Assembly: GCA_022361135.1 (NCBI GenBank)
Contig: JAKSBM010000367.1
Coordinates: forward strand, 1-6,180
DNA length: 6,180 nucleotides
Source: Desulfobacterales bacterium
GTDB taxonomy: Bacteria; Desulfobacterota; Desulfobacteria; Desulfobacterales; Desulfobacteraceae
Direction: 5' to 3'
Shown: positions 1 through 5,827 of the stretch, in pieces
Layout: the number at the start of each line of letters is the position of its first letter
Numbering within the stretch: position 1 is the stretch's first letter
The notes under the pieces: model-generated
The model's database searches: none
What the model saw: the letters and a program-made list of their open reading frames with translations, nothing else
What the model was told of the DNA's origin: nothing
Position numbers and translations under genes: made by a program

Positions 1-348
1 CAGGATAAGATTCTTTCCAGGATCCGCCGGATCAAATCCCAATACCAGGCCACCATGGCTGCTTTTCGGGATCCGGAGAAGAGCCGGCTCTTCACTGTCT
101 CCAACCCCGATGCCCTTTCCGGATCGGAAACCAACAGAATCAACGATCAGCTCACCGCCCTGGACATTTCCGTCCATGGCCGTATTCTGAATCAGCGGGC
201 TCCGGGCCAATGTACCGCCGGGTCCTGGAATCCAGGGGACCCCGGTTTGATCCTACCCTTTTCGGAAACCCCGCTTTTAGGGGCGGATCGCCTGGGGGAT
301 TTCATTGTTCAGCACAATCTCTCCTTTAATGCCATGCTCAGTGACTGA
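1..348 (+). CDS. ArsA/GET3-family anion-transporting ATPase, C-terminal end (5' truncated)
   Basis: The frame is open from the first base to a TGA at 346-348, giving the last 115 residues of a protein that begins outside the window. The segment around residues 28-34 (VSNPDAL), the following SETNRINDQL helix and the strand VHGRILNQR match the C-terminal pattern of ArsA-type ATPases: a Thr/Ser-x-Pro-(E/D)-A-L strand, an E-T-x-R helix, then a strand ending in Val-x-Asn-Arg. A late LPFSETPLLGADRL segment also fits the family ending. Members are cytosolic P-loop ATPases of the SIMIBI class that drive arsenite export or carry tail-anchored or other clients. The P-loop and switch motifs would lie upstream, so activity and substrate cannot be judged. 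No arsR, arsB or arsD gene is visible, so an arsenic role is not supported. The gene converges on the membrane-protein gene downstream. The family call rests on the C-terminal pattern only. Confidence 0.68.
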   Translation, partial: QDKILSRIRRIKSQYQATMAAFRDPEKSRLFTVSNPDALSGSETNRINDQLTALDISVHGRILNQRAPGQCTAGSWNPGDPGLILPFSETPLLGADRLGDFIVQHNLSFNAMLSD

Positions 349-686
349 TGGCTGGATTCCGGTTTCCCAGGACGGCCAGGGGGATCAACTTCTGTGTTCC
401 CTTTTTTTAGCTCCGTGGCCGGGACATTGTCCTGGACCAGGGGCCGGATCATGGACCATGTCCAGACGCAAAAAAATCCTAGGAGATCACCCGGGAGCTG
501 TAACGGTCTCCATGGCTTTTTGTCCATGGACAAACCATTTCTGGTCTGATCTGTCTTCCGGTTGACCGTTTGGATTTAATACCGGGGGAAATGGAAAGCG
601 TTGTAAAATGCATCCTCCAGGGGGTGGGGAGTTGAACGTGCAAGGGAAGGATTTCTCCATGGATGATTCCAGCCTGTGGATTTCGT
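349..686. other. Non-coding convergent intergenic region
   Basis: This gap separates the stop codons of two convergent genes. Short open frames exist on both strands (for example 305-565 plus and 309-533 minus), but they lack ribosome-binding sites, overlap each other and have low-complexity Pro/Gly/Trp-rich translations, so I treat them as chance. No clean stem plus T-tract terminator was found for either flanking gene. The only exact structure is the palindrome at 519-534, listed separately. A weak bulged stem may form between about 482-492 and 505-511. Confidence 0.6.
519..534. repeat. 16-bp perfect palindrome TTTGTCCATGGACAAA
   Basis: The sequence TTTGTCCATGGACAAA equals its own reverse complement with no spacer. 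With no loop it is a poor RNA hairpin, but it has the symmetry of a dimeric regulator site. It lies in a convergent gap, where a promoter operator is not expected. A half-site with the same bases, TTTTGTCCATGG, recurs at 3965-3976. Function unknown. Confidence 0.4.
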
Positions 687-1661
687 TTATGGATCCGTTT
701 TATTCGGTGTGGAGAATTTGAACAATAGGTAACCGGTCAGGGCACAGATCAGGTCTGCCAGGGTCTGGATCACCCGCAGAAGTGTTACCATGAGGGCCGC
801 CGTCGGTCCTCCCATGATCTGGGATGTCATCCAGAACAATAACCCGTCCCGGACCCCAATCCCGGCCGGGCTGAAAACGGCCACGATACCCATCAAACCG
901 GCACCGGATGTATAGACCACCATCCAGGGGAGCCATTCCATCCCAATGGGGGCGATGGCACGGGATACCAGCCAGGCCGACAGGCCCACCAGGATGCATT
1001 GAAGGCATGCATAAAACAAGAGGCCGACCAGGTACTTCATGTTGGAGATCCGGGGAACATCCCCTAGCCGCTTTACAAAGCCGGGAAGTAAAAAATAAAG
1101 GAGAAGGGCCAGGATTATCATGCCCGGGATGAACCAGGGCAGTATTGTCGGCTCTGGGCGGGGCATCCGTTCATCCAGAAACAGGGGCAGGGAAAGCAGG
1201 AGTGCTGCAAAGGGGATGGAAAAATTGACCAGGACCGAAATCCACCCGGCCGTGTGTGTACGGGTTTGTTTTTTTAAAAGATAAAAACTGCCCAAAATCA
1301 GGGCCACTTTTCCGGGAAGATATTTCCCCAGTTGGGAGAGCCAGGCAATGGCCAAACTCCGGGGGGAGGACAGGGGCACAGAAAAAAGTGCAGCAGCCAT
1401 TTTAAAACCGCTTCCCAAACAGGCCCGGGCCAGCACCTCCACGGCCATTGCCAGGGCAATGAGTCCATATGCGGGGTGGATCTCCGACCATGAAATTTGT
1501 TCCAAATTGGTGATCAGGGCCGATAACACCAGATATAGCACCCCACCGAGTATGGCCCACTTAAGTATGGAAACCAGGGATTTGAATTTTTTATTTTCCA
1601 AGGGATTCAATGGCCTGTCCGATTTTCTGGGAAATGGTTTCATGGGATAGGGATTCTTCAT
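687..1661 (-). CDS. Flippase-like (lysylphosphatidylglycerol synthase TM-domain family) membrane protein
   Basis: About 324 residues from the ATG at 1661-1659. It is a hydrophobic polytopic protein with roughly 7-9 membrane segments, the first starting about 30 residues in after a strongly basic leader. Two motifs fit the PF03706/AglD-like family: SQLGKYLPGKVALILG, matching the family Gln-x-x-Lys-Tyr-x-Pro-Gly pattern, and SPAGIGVRDG near the C-terminus, matching Pro-x-Gly-x-Gly-Val-Arg-(E/D)-Gly. Stand-alone members are inner-membrane proteins often linked to lipid or glycolipid translocation or envelope polysaccharide assembly; the exact substrate is unknown. There is no soluble aminoacyl-transferase domain, so it is not a full MprF. 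The start is uncertain. A GTG at 1697 has an AGGA at suitable distance but overlaps the upstream glycosyltransferase by 107 nt. ATGs at 1661 and 1643 overlap it by 71 and 53 nt, and TTGs at 1610 and 1601 by 20 and 11 nt. The overlap implies co-translation with the glycosyltransferase. Confidence 0.85.
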   Translation of the reverse strand: MKNPYPMKPFPRKSDRPLNPLENKKFKSLVSILKWAILGGVLYLVLSALITNLEQISWSEIHPAYGLIALAMAVEVLARACLGSGFKMAAALFSVPLSSPRSLAIAWLSQLGKYLPGKVALILGSFYLLKKQTRTHTAGWISVLVNFSIPFAALLLSLPLFLDERMPRPEPTILPWFIPGMIILALLLYFLLPGFVKRLGDVPRISNMKYLVGLLFYACLQCILVGLSAWLVSRAIAPIGMEWLPWMVVYTSGAGLMGIVAVFSPAGIGVRDGLLFWMTSQIMGGPTAALMVTLLRVIQTLADLICALTGYLLFKFSTPNKTDP

Positions 1662-2778
1662 AGCGCTTTCTGCCCCGTTGCCCCATGCGGGCTGCACCCG
1701 GGGGATCCTGGCTCAGGTCAATCAGGGCGCTTGCCAATGCCTCTGGATCTCCGGCCTTGACCAGAATTCCATCTTCTCCATGGGACAAAAGGGCCTGGGT
1801 GGCCGTGGTCCTTGCCGTAACAAGGGGCCTTGCCGAAGCCAGGGCTTGGTAGGCTTTAAAGGGGAGCACCCGGTCCGTTTTTGCCGTGGTGCCAAATACC
1901 CCCAGGCAGCAATGGCTTTCCTCCACCTGTTTTTGGATATCTTCCAGTGGAATGAACCGCCTGTCCCAGGAGATGTTTCCCAGCCCGGCCCGGGACAATT
2001 TTTCTTCAAACACGGGGGCGGTTTGCCCATCCCCAATGATGTGAAATATGATGTTCCCATGGGTTTGATTTAGGATTTGTGCCGCCCTGATGATAACTTC
2101 CGCCCCGTGGAGGGGGATAAAGGTGGACCAGAAAATGACCTTGAAAGGTATGGGGTCATCGGGATAGGGGACAGGGCGCCAGAGGGTTTCATCGATTCCA
2201 ACGGGGATGGGGCGGAATTTTTCCGCCGGTAGATCGAAACGCTCCTGGAACATTCCAGCGTTCATTTTTGTATCCGTGAGAATCAAATCAGCCCATGAGA
2301 AGATTTTCCTTTCAAAGGCAAAAACGGCCTTGGCAATCATTCCCTGGGAACGGGCCAGGTTGCGATCCACCACCAGGGTGTCGTGGACGCCCACCAGGGC
2401 ATCAATGATCACTTTTTTTTTGAATATTTTTCCCAGAAGGCAGCCCAGGCATCCGTCGATGTATGCCGGGAAGGGGACAAAGATATAATCATGGGTCGGG
2501 GAAAATAGATATTTCAGGGTCAGGATTGCCCATCGCAGGGGGGTAAACAAGAGGGCATGGCTGATTTTTTTTCCCTGTCGACTTTGGGGAGGGCCGTAGC
2601 CGATATGGGTGAGGCCGTCCACCCAGCCTGGGCTATTGTCCTTGAATGCCTTGATCAGGACGGTATTCCGAGTGGTGTCCCTTTGGCCGAAGGCCCGTTT
2701 CCCAAGAAATAACGGGATGCCGCCGGGCCGGGCCCCCGGCCTTTTCCTGCTGGGAAAGAATGTATTGATCCGGGACAT
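1591..2778 (-). CDS. GT-B fold glycosyltransferase, family 4-like
   Basis: 395 residues, the usual length of GT4 enzymes. The N-terminal Rossmann half begins near residue 21 (IPLFLGKR) and includes VIIDALVG at 123-130 and a DLILTDT strand at 164-170. The C-terminal donor-binding half starts after the hinge motif PVGID (192-196). It contains FIPLHGAEVIIRAAQIL (220-236), HIIGDGQ (246-252) and the loop-helix LPFKAYQALASARPLVTA (305-322), followed by DGILVKAGDPEALASALIDL (336-355). These are the canonical GT4 landmarks. The glutamate often seen in the E-x7-E motif is not obvious: the helix reads K-A-Y-Q-A-L-A, like the nucleotide-sugar enzymes with an NK-x-x-E-x-L-A variant. It probably transfers a sugar to a lipid or glycan at the cytoplasmic face of the membrane; donor and acceptor cannot be told. 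The ATG at 2778 has only a weak CGGAA upstream and the first 20 residues are basic and unlike the family, but no better start was seen. It overlaps the flippase-like gene, its likely functional partner. Confidence 0.88.
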   Translation of the reverse strand: MSRINTFFPSRKRPGARPGGIPLFLGKRAFGQRDTTRNTVLIKAFKDNSPGWVDGLTHIGYGPPQSRQGKKISHALLFTPLRWAILTLKYLFSPTHDYIFVPFPAYIDGCLGCLLGKIFKKKVIIDALVGVHDTLVVDRNLARSQGMIAKAVFAFERKIFSWADLILTDTKMNAGMFQERFDLPAEKFRPIPVGIDETLWRPVPYPDDPIPFKVIFWSTFIPLHGAEVIIRAAQILNQTHGNIIFHIIGDGQTAPVFEEKLSRAGLGNISWDRRFIPLEDIQKQVEESHCCLGVFGTTAKTDRVLPFKAYQALASARPLVTARTTATQALLSHGEDGILVKAGDPEALASALIDLSQDPPGAARMGQRGRKRYEESLSHETISQKIGQAIESLGK

Positions 2779-2823
2779 GGGAAATTCCGTTCAAAGCAAA
2801 GGATTCATGGGATGATGATTCAA

Positions 2824-2852
2824 TTTATAGCTTAATAATCCAGGGCATCCAA
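2824..2852 (-). promoter_or_regulatory. Candidate sigma70 promoter for the glycosyltransferase gene
   Basis: On the minus strand TTGGAT (2852-2847) is followed after exactly 17 bases by TATAAA (2829-2824). That is three of six and five of six matches to consensus with ideal spacing. It lies between the intrinsic terminator and the glycosyltransferase start, with predicted transcription start near 2817. This would let the glycosyltransferase/flippase pair be transcribed separately from the upstream gene. It overlaps the last codons and stop of that gene's annotated frame. Confidence 0.42.
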
Positions 2853-3586
2853 TCTTTTTTATTCCCCGGAAAACAAAACAGGCTGTGACCTTTAGTTGTC
2901 ACAGCCTGTTCTGCGCTTATCTGCCGGGGGATAAAATCAGGAAGGGGGTGCTGGGCCGAGGAGGCCGCAGCCACGGTACGTTCCCTGAGTACAATGAAAT
3001 AGGAGAGCAGGGCGACCTTTTTCTCCCGGTCGATTTCCTCGTCCATGATGGAGAGGACCAGGTCGGCCATTTCCGAGGCGTTTTTGGAAATCCCGGAAGC
3101 GATGCGGATCTTGGAGGTGCCTTCGGTGAGGGTTTTGAGCTGGTTCTGGTATTCCTCGTTGGACATGCGGAGTTGGAACTCGGGCATGACCGCATAGGGG
3201 ACAATGTTGGACCCCATGACCCCGGCCATGCAGAAAACCTTTTCGTCAATGTTGGCCCGGCTGGAGAGGAGGCGGGCAATTTCATCGGCAGCCTGGTCCG
3301 GCTCCATGCGCCTGGAGATAATGTAATTCAGGGTGGCCTCCACCATCATCCCCACATTACCGCCCAGTTTTTCCAATTGTTCCAGGGGCATTTTTTCGCC
3401 CTCGATTTTTGCATCATTTTTATATTCCGGACGTTTGAACCGGGTGATCATGTCAGTGATGGCGATCTGCTGGTCCATTTTTTCCAACTCTTTTAAAAAA
3501 GAAACAAAGGCCTGGGCGTGTTCGATGAGACCATCGGCCCTGCCACCGACCAGATCGTCCAGACGCTGGCGTTGTTCTGGCGTCAT
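2825..3586 (-). CDS. Uncharacterised soluble, mostly helical protein with anomalous C-terminus
   Basis: 253 residues by the open frame; I do not recognise the family. The start at 3586 is well supported by AAGGAGG (3597-3591) four bases upstream of ATG. The protein has no signal peptide or membrane segment and is rich in Met, Glu and Lys, with long predicted helices (about 1-50, 66-92, 96-111, 143-156, 166-210). A short hydrophobic Gly-containing stretch, VFCMAGVMGSNIVPYAV, lies at 117-133. Residues from about 226 on are encoded by an intrinsic terminator hairpin and then by the next gene's candidate promoter, and their Trp/Cys/Phe-rich composition differs from the rest. Deleting one C from the five-C run (2926-2930) would change the end to DFIPGR and stop at 2917-2919, just upstream of the hairpin, giving about 222 residues. 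So the true C-terminus is doubtful, either a recent frameshift or a sequence error. Function unknown; it is transcribed toward, but probably terminated before, the glycosyltransferase gene. Confidence 0.75.
   Translation of the reverse strand: MTPEQRQRLDDLVGGRADGLIEHAQAFVSFLKELEKMDQQIAITDMITRFKRPEYKNDAKIEGEKMPLEQLEKLGGNVGMMVEATLNYIISRRMEPDQAADEIARLLSSRANIDEKVFCMAGVMGSNIVPYAVMPEFQLRMSNEEYQNQLKTLTEGTSKIRIASGISKNASEMADLVLSIMDEEIDREKKVALLSYFIVLRERTVAAASSAQHPLPDFIPRQISAEQAVTTKGHSLFCFPGNKKDWMPWIIKL
2870..2910 (-). terminator. Strong Rho-independent terminator inside the 3' end of the upstream frame
   Basis: The arms AACAGGCTGTGAC (2877-2889) and GTCACAGCCTGTT (2898-2910) pair perfectly over 13 bp with an 8-base loop. 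Read on the minus strand the stem runs directly into TTTTGTTTT (2878-2870), the expected U-rich tract. The plus strand has no T tract after the stem, so the direction is minus only. It should end transcription of the unrecognised gene starting at 3586 and insulate the glycosyltransferase gene. Unusually it lies upstream of that gene's apparent stop codon at 2825. Confidence 0.87.
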
Positions 3587-3590
3587 GCTG

Positions 3591-3597
3591 CCTCCTT
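3591..3597 (-). promoter_or_regulatory. Ribosome-binding site for the gene starting at 3586
   Basis: AAGGAGG on the minus strand, four bases before the ATG. It is a near-perfect anti-16S match and fixes the start of this gene; the spacing is slightly short. Confidence 0.8.
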
Positions 3598-3690
3598 GAA
3601 TTAAGGGATTTACGATTTGTTTTTACGGAAGCGAAATCTGGAAGAATATGGGGAAAAGATCTTTAAGATGAGCCACTTACATCATGTTTC

Positions 3691-3720
3691 AGCTTAAGGC
3701 AGACCCCTGGAAGTTGTCAA
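3691..3720 (-). promoter_or_regulatory. Candidate promoter for the gene starting at 3586
   Basis: A perfect -35 box TTGACA (3720-3715, minus strand) is followed after 18 bases by TAAGCT (3696-3691), a poor -10 with three of six matches. The predicted leader is about 100 nt. The exact -35 is the main support; the weak -10 suggests low basal activity, an activator, or a chance match. Confidence 0.35.
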
Positions 3721-4040
3721 CCCAATAAAGCCGTCTTTGAAATGTTAAAGAATACCGTGGTGCTTTTGTGATGGCCCCGTCGGTTGAAACCCTGTCTTTT
3801 GACCATGTGGCATTGAAATCGTCAGAAGTGAAATGGACAAAAATCAGACAACAGCCAAAAAGATTCAGCTTGATATGGGATGTTTGGTCAAATTGATTTG
3901 TTCAATTGCCCAGGTTTTATGGGAGACCGTTTCCGTGACATATCCGTGAGAATCGGCACGGTGATTTTGTCCATGGGGGCCCGCCATGTCCTCCATATTA
4001 AAGGGTACTAGATCCGTTGACGTAAATGGGCGGTGTTTGT
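3721..4040. other. Intergenic stretch without a supported gene
   Basis: This is the central part of the divergent region. Open frames at 3771-3896 (plus, 41 codons) and 3865-4047 (minus, 60 codons) have no ribosome-binding site and no recognisable product. One imperfect inverted repeat is visible: TGGACAAAAATCA at 3834-3846 and TGATTTTGTCCA at 3962-3973, identical except for one extra A, bracketing 115 bp. Inside the bracket are a small hairpin, AATTGA/TCAATT, and a bulged stem near 3945-3964. No target-site duplication or transposase remnant was seen. Confidence 0.5.
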
Positions 4041-4069
4041 TGGACATAACAATATTATGTGATTATTAT
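4041..4069 (+). promoter_or_regulatory. Sigma70-type promoter for the large module protein
   Basis: TGGACA (4041-4046, five of six to consensus) is followed by 17 bases and TATTAT (4064-4069, five of six). The predicted start is near 4076, leaving a leader of about 160 nt before the ATG at 4238. The region is strikingly AT-rich compared with the GC-rich flanks. A second possible -10, TATAAT at 4077-4082, lies just downstream without a good -35. On the minus strand TATAAT (4070-4065) with TTGTAT 17 bases upstream is also possible but has no gene behind it. Confidence 0.57.
4044..4060. promoter_or_regulatory. Inverted repeat between -35 and -10 (possible operator)
   Basis: ACATAA (4044-4049) and TTATGT (4055-4060) are perfect complements separated by CAATA. 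It begins inside the -35 box and fills most of the promoter spacer, the classic location for a repressor site. The arms are short and AT-rich, so chance is possible. Confidence 0.35.
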
Positions 4070-4071
4070 AA

Positions 4072-4095
4072 AATTGTATAATTTTTTATACAATT
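4072..4095. promoter_or_regulatory. 10-bp perfect inverted repeat at the predicted transcription start
   Basis: AATTGTATAA (4072-4081), four T, then TTATACAATT (4086-4095). The symmetry and the TTGTATA core look like a dimeric winged-helix repressor operator (for example GntR or MarR type), and it covers the predicted +1 of the promoter at 4041-4069. No regulator gene is in the window. It could instead fold as a weak hairpin at the very 5' end of the transcript. Confidence 0.45.
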
Positions 4096-4119
4096 AAACC
4101 GAAAATGTCGTTGCAGCCG

Positions 4120-4164
4120 CCCCCTTTCCCCCCATTAAAAATTCTCCTGCACCACCTACCCCCA
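4120..4164 (+). promoter_or_regulatory. C-rich, G-poor leader segment (possible Rho-loading site)
   Basis: Of 45 bases about 24 are C and only one (4149) is G, within the predicted untranslated leader of the large gene. Long, unstructured, C-over-G RNA is the hallmark of Rho utilisation sites. The opposite strand has adjacent G6 and G5 tracts that could contribute to a G-quadruplex. Either role is inferred from composition alone. Confidence 0.25.
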
Positions 4165-4221
4165 GAGCCTTTGGTTTCAATAAACTCCGGCGTCCAGGAT
4201 TTTCCATATGGGGCCGGAAAT

Positions 4222-4230
4222 AAAGGAGGT
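4222..4230 (+). promoter_or_regulatory. Ribosome-binding site fixing the start at 4238
   Basis: AAAGGAGGT sits seven bases before the ATG at 4238 but inside the longer frame that begins with ATG at 4208. Another ATG at 4232 is only one base from the site, too close. The ATG at 4238 is therefore the best start. Confidence 0.82.
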
Positions 4231-4237
4231 TATGACC

Positions 4238-5827
4238 ATGCCAAGCAATCGTAATCAAGCCATCATGTCCATTGAGGAATTTACCCAATGGGCCGGAACC
4301 GCCCTGACCGAAGAAGAAAGGCAGGCCGCAGATTACCTGGCATTCCTCTCAGACTTTGAGACCTTTACCCCATATTGGGGCCGGGGGGATTTGGCTGAAT
4401 ATTCCTGGGCCTGGAGCCTGGAAAATTCCCTGGAAGCCTATGTCGCAGCCCATCCCCAGTGGCAGGACAGCCCCATTGGGCAATTGGAAGATCAGGTGGA
4501 GCAGCGCATGACCGCCATCCTCAATCAGGTTTCCCAGGCTGAAGATCCCCTGGCAGGCCTTAGTTTTGAGGAAAAGAACCAGGCCCTTGAAACCTTGCTG
4601 GTGGAATACGGCCAGGACCCATCGGATACGGCCATTGAGGATATTCTGAAGAAATCCGACCAAGCCATTGTTAAATTCTATGAACTGGGGGATTTAAGCG
4701 CCGAGGCCATGGCCGTGATCCAGATTCAATTGGAGCGGGTCCGCCAGGCCAACCAGGGCATGACCTCGGTCTACGACGAAATAAAGAATACGGGCACGGA
4801 AGGGAGTTTGTTCCTTGATCCCATCCGCGGCGAACTCCTTATTTCCAGCATGCTCCATGGCCCGGCCATCCAATATACGGTGACCAACGATGATAAACGG
4901 CCCGTGGTGGAGTCCCTCGCCGGCCAAGAATACAGCCATGAAACCTATCGGTTGGATCCCCCCGGCACCAGCCGGGTGACGGATTTCCCAAACCAGTTGG
5001 CCGACAATACCCCCCTGCTGGGCAATGAGACGCTCCAGACGGTTGTGGCCCAGCTTTCCCAGTGGATTTCACAGATTCCCGAAGAAGCCGAAGAAAATTC
5101 ACCGGTCTACACCGAACTTCTGGCCGATTTGCAGGCCCGGGGTGTTCGTTCCCTTTCTTCGGAAATCCAGCCCACCTGGCTAACGGTAACCCGTGGGCCG
5201 GACGGTGCCATTGCCGCCCTGGGGCTGAGCAGCTTCAACGAAGGGGGTGGGGGGTACACCCTGGATTACGGGGTATCAAATCCGGTATTTTTTTCCAAGG
5301 ACAAGCCCGTGGGCAGCTATTGGGCCGGGGCCGATCGGGAAAACTTTTTGGCCATGGCCGAAGATGCCCTGTTGCGGAATCCCGAAGGGTACGTCCATGC
5401 TGTCCCGGCCAACCCCATGACCGAGGTTCTCCTCAGGGATTTCTTTTTTTCCGCAAATTCCCTTCCCCACCTGTTTGAAGGGGATGCCGACTGGGGGGAG
5501 GAAGACCGGATACCCCGCAGCCTGGGGGACTATGAATCGGCGGCCCGGGATCTGGCCGACCGAAAAATTGCCGTATTGAAGGCCGATCCCACCCTCACCG
5601 ATGAAGCCCGCCACACCCTTGACCTCATTGAGAACATTCTGGAAACCAGTGACAGCATGGGATTGACCCAGGCCTTGATACAGGTCAATGCCATGGTCCC
5701 CCCCCCCCACCGAGTCGGCCCCGGACACCGGGGGGGCCACCCCGGTGTCGGAAACCGATTTTCTGGGTATGGTGGCCGCCGCCTTGGAAAGTCCGGTCAC
5801 CCCGGACGAACTCCACGATGCCTATGA
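4238..5827 (+). CDS. Large acidic Cys-free protein of unknown family, first module; frame broken at a C11 tract
   Basis: As written the frame encodes 529 residues ending at TGA 5825-5827. Residues 1-488 are coherent; the last 39 or so, after the C run at 5698-5708, are Arg/Gly/His/Pro-rich and look out of frame. The coherent part is acidic, rich in Glu, Asp, Gln and Ala, has no cysteine, and shows no signal peptide or membrane segment. Predicted helices dominate residues 10-185. Around 190-245 and 305-365 it turns more beta-like and Gly/Thr-rich, with an NEGGGG loop at 334-339, then helical again from 368 to 487. I recognise no catalytic motif. Residues 84-215 resemble the segment encoded after the break, so the protein looks modular. 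Size, acidity and lack of cysteine are compatible with a secreted or surface repeat protein, for example a type I secretion substrate, but no secretion genes are seen. Function unknown. It has a strong ribosome-binding site and its own promoter. Confidence 0.8.
   Translation: MPSNRNQAIMSIEEFTQWAGTALTEEERQAADYLAFLSDFETFTPYWGRGDLAEYSWAWSLENSLEAYVAAHPQWQDSPIGQLEDQVEQRMTAILNQVSQAEDPLAGLSFEEKNQALETLLVEYGQDPSDTAIEDILKKSDQAIVKFYELGDLSAEAMAVIQIQLERVRQANQGMTSVYDEIKNTGTEGSLFLDPIRGELLISSMLHGPAIQYTVTNDDKRPVVESLAGQEYSHETYRLDPPGTSRVTDFPNQLADNTPLLGNETLQTVVAQLSQWISQIPEEAEENSPVYTELLADLQARGVRSLSSEIQPTWLTVTRGPDGAIAALGLSSFNEGGGGYTLDYGVSNPVFFSKDKPVGSYWAGADRENFLAMAEDALLRNPEGYVHAVPANPMTEVLLRDFFFSANSLPHLFEGDADWGEEDRIPRSLGDYESAARDLADRKIAVLKADPTLTDEARHTLDLIENILETSDSMGLTQALIQVNAMVPPPHRVGPGHRGGHPGVGNRFSGYGGRRLGKSGHPGRTPRCL
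5698..5708 (+). repeat. Eleven-C homopolymer at the module boundary (frameshift site)
   Basis: An uninterrupted run of 11 C follows GCC-ATG-GT in the large gene. With 11 C the frame goes to HRVGPGHRGG and stops at 5825. With 10 C it reads Val-Pro-Pro-Pro-Thr-Glu-Ser-Ala-Pro-Asp and stays open to the window end. A tract this long is prone to slipped-strand mispairing in vivo and also to sequencing error. It lies exactly where the inter-module linker begins. Confidence 0.85.

Noticed and set aside
2885..3496. 203-codon plus-strand open frame antisense to the unrecognised gene
   Set aside because: It is a mirror of the minus-strand gene, has a His/Gly/Phe-rich shadow composition and no ribosome-binding site, while the minus frame has a strong one.
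3771..3896. 41-codon plus-strand open frame starting MAPSVETL
   Set aside because: No Shine-Dalgarno sequence, no promoter, no detectable motif, and a length expected by chance.
3834..3973. MITE-like small element bounded by TGGACAAAAATCA and TGATTTTGTCCA
   Set aside because: The arms are short and imperfect, no target-site duplication flanks them, and no second copy is in the window.
3865..4047. 60-codon minus-strand open frame with a TATAAT-like box just upstream
   Set aside because: No ribosome-binding site before the ATG, no recognisable or compositionally coherent product, and it overlaps the candidate plus-strand -35 region. The TATAAT match is explained by the AT-rich block.
4208..4237. 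Upstream ATG at 4208 adding ten residues to the large protein
   Set aside because: The Shine-Dalgarno sequence AAAGGAGGT lies inside that extension and is ideally placed for the ATG at 4238; nothing suitable precedes 4208.
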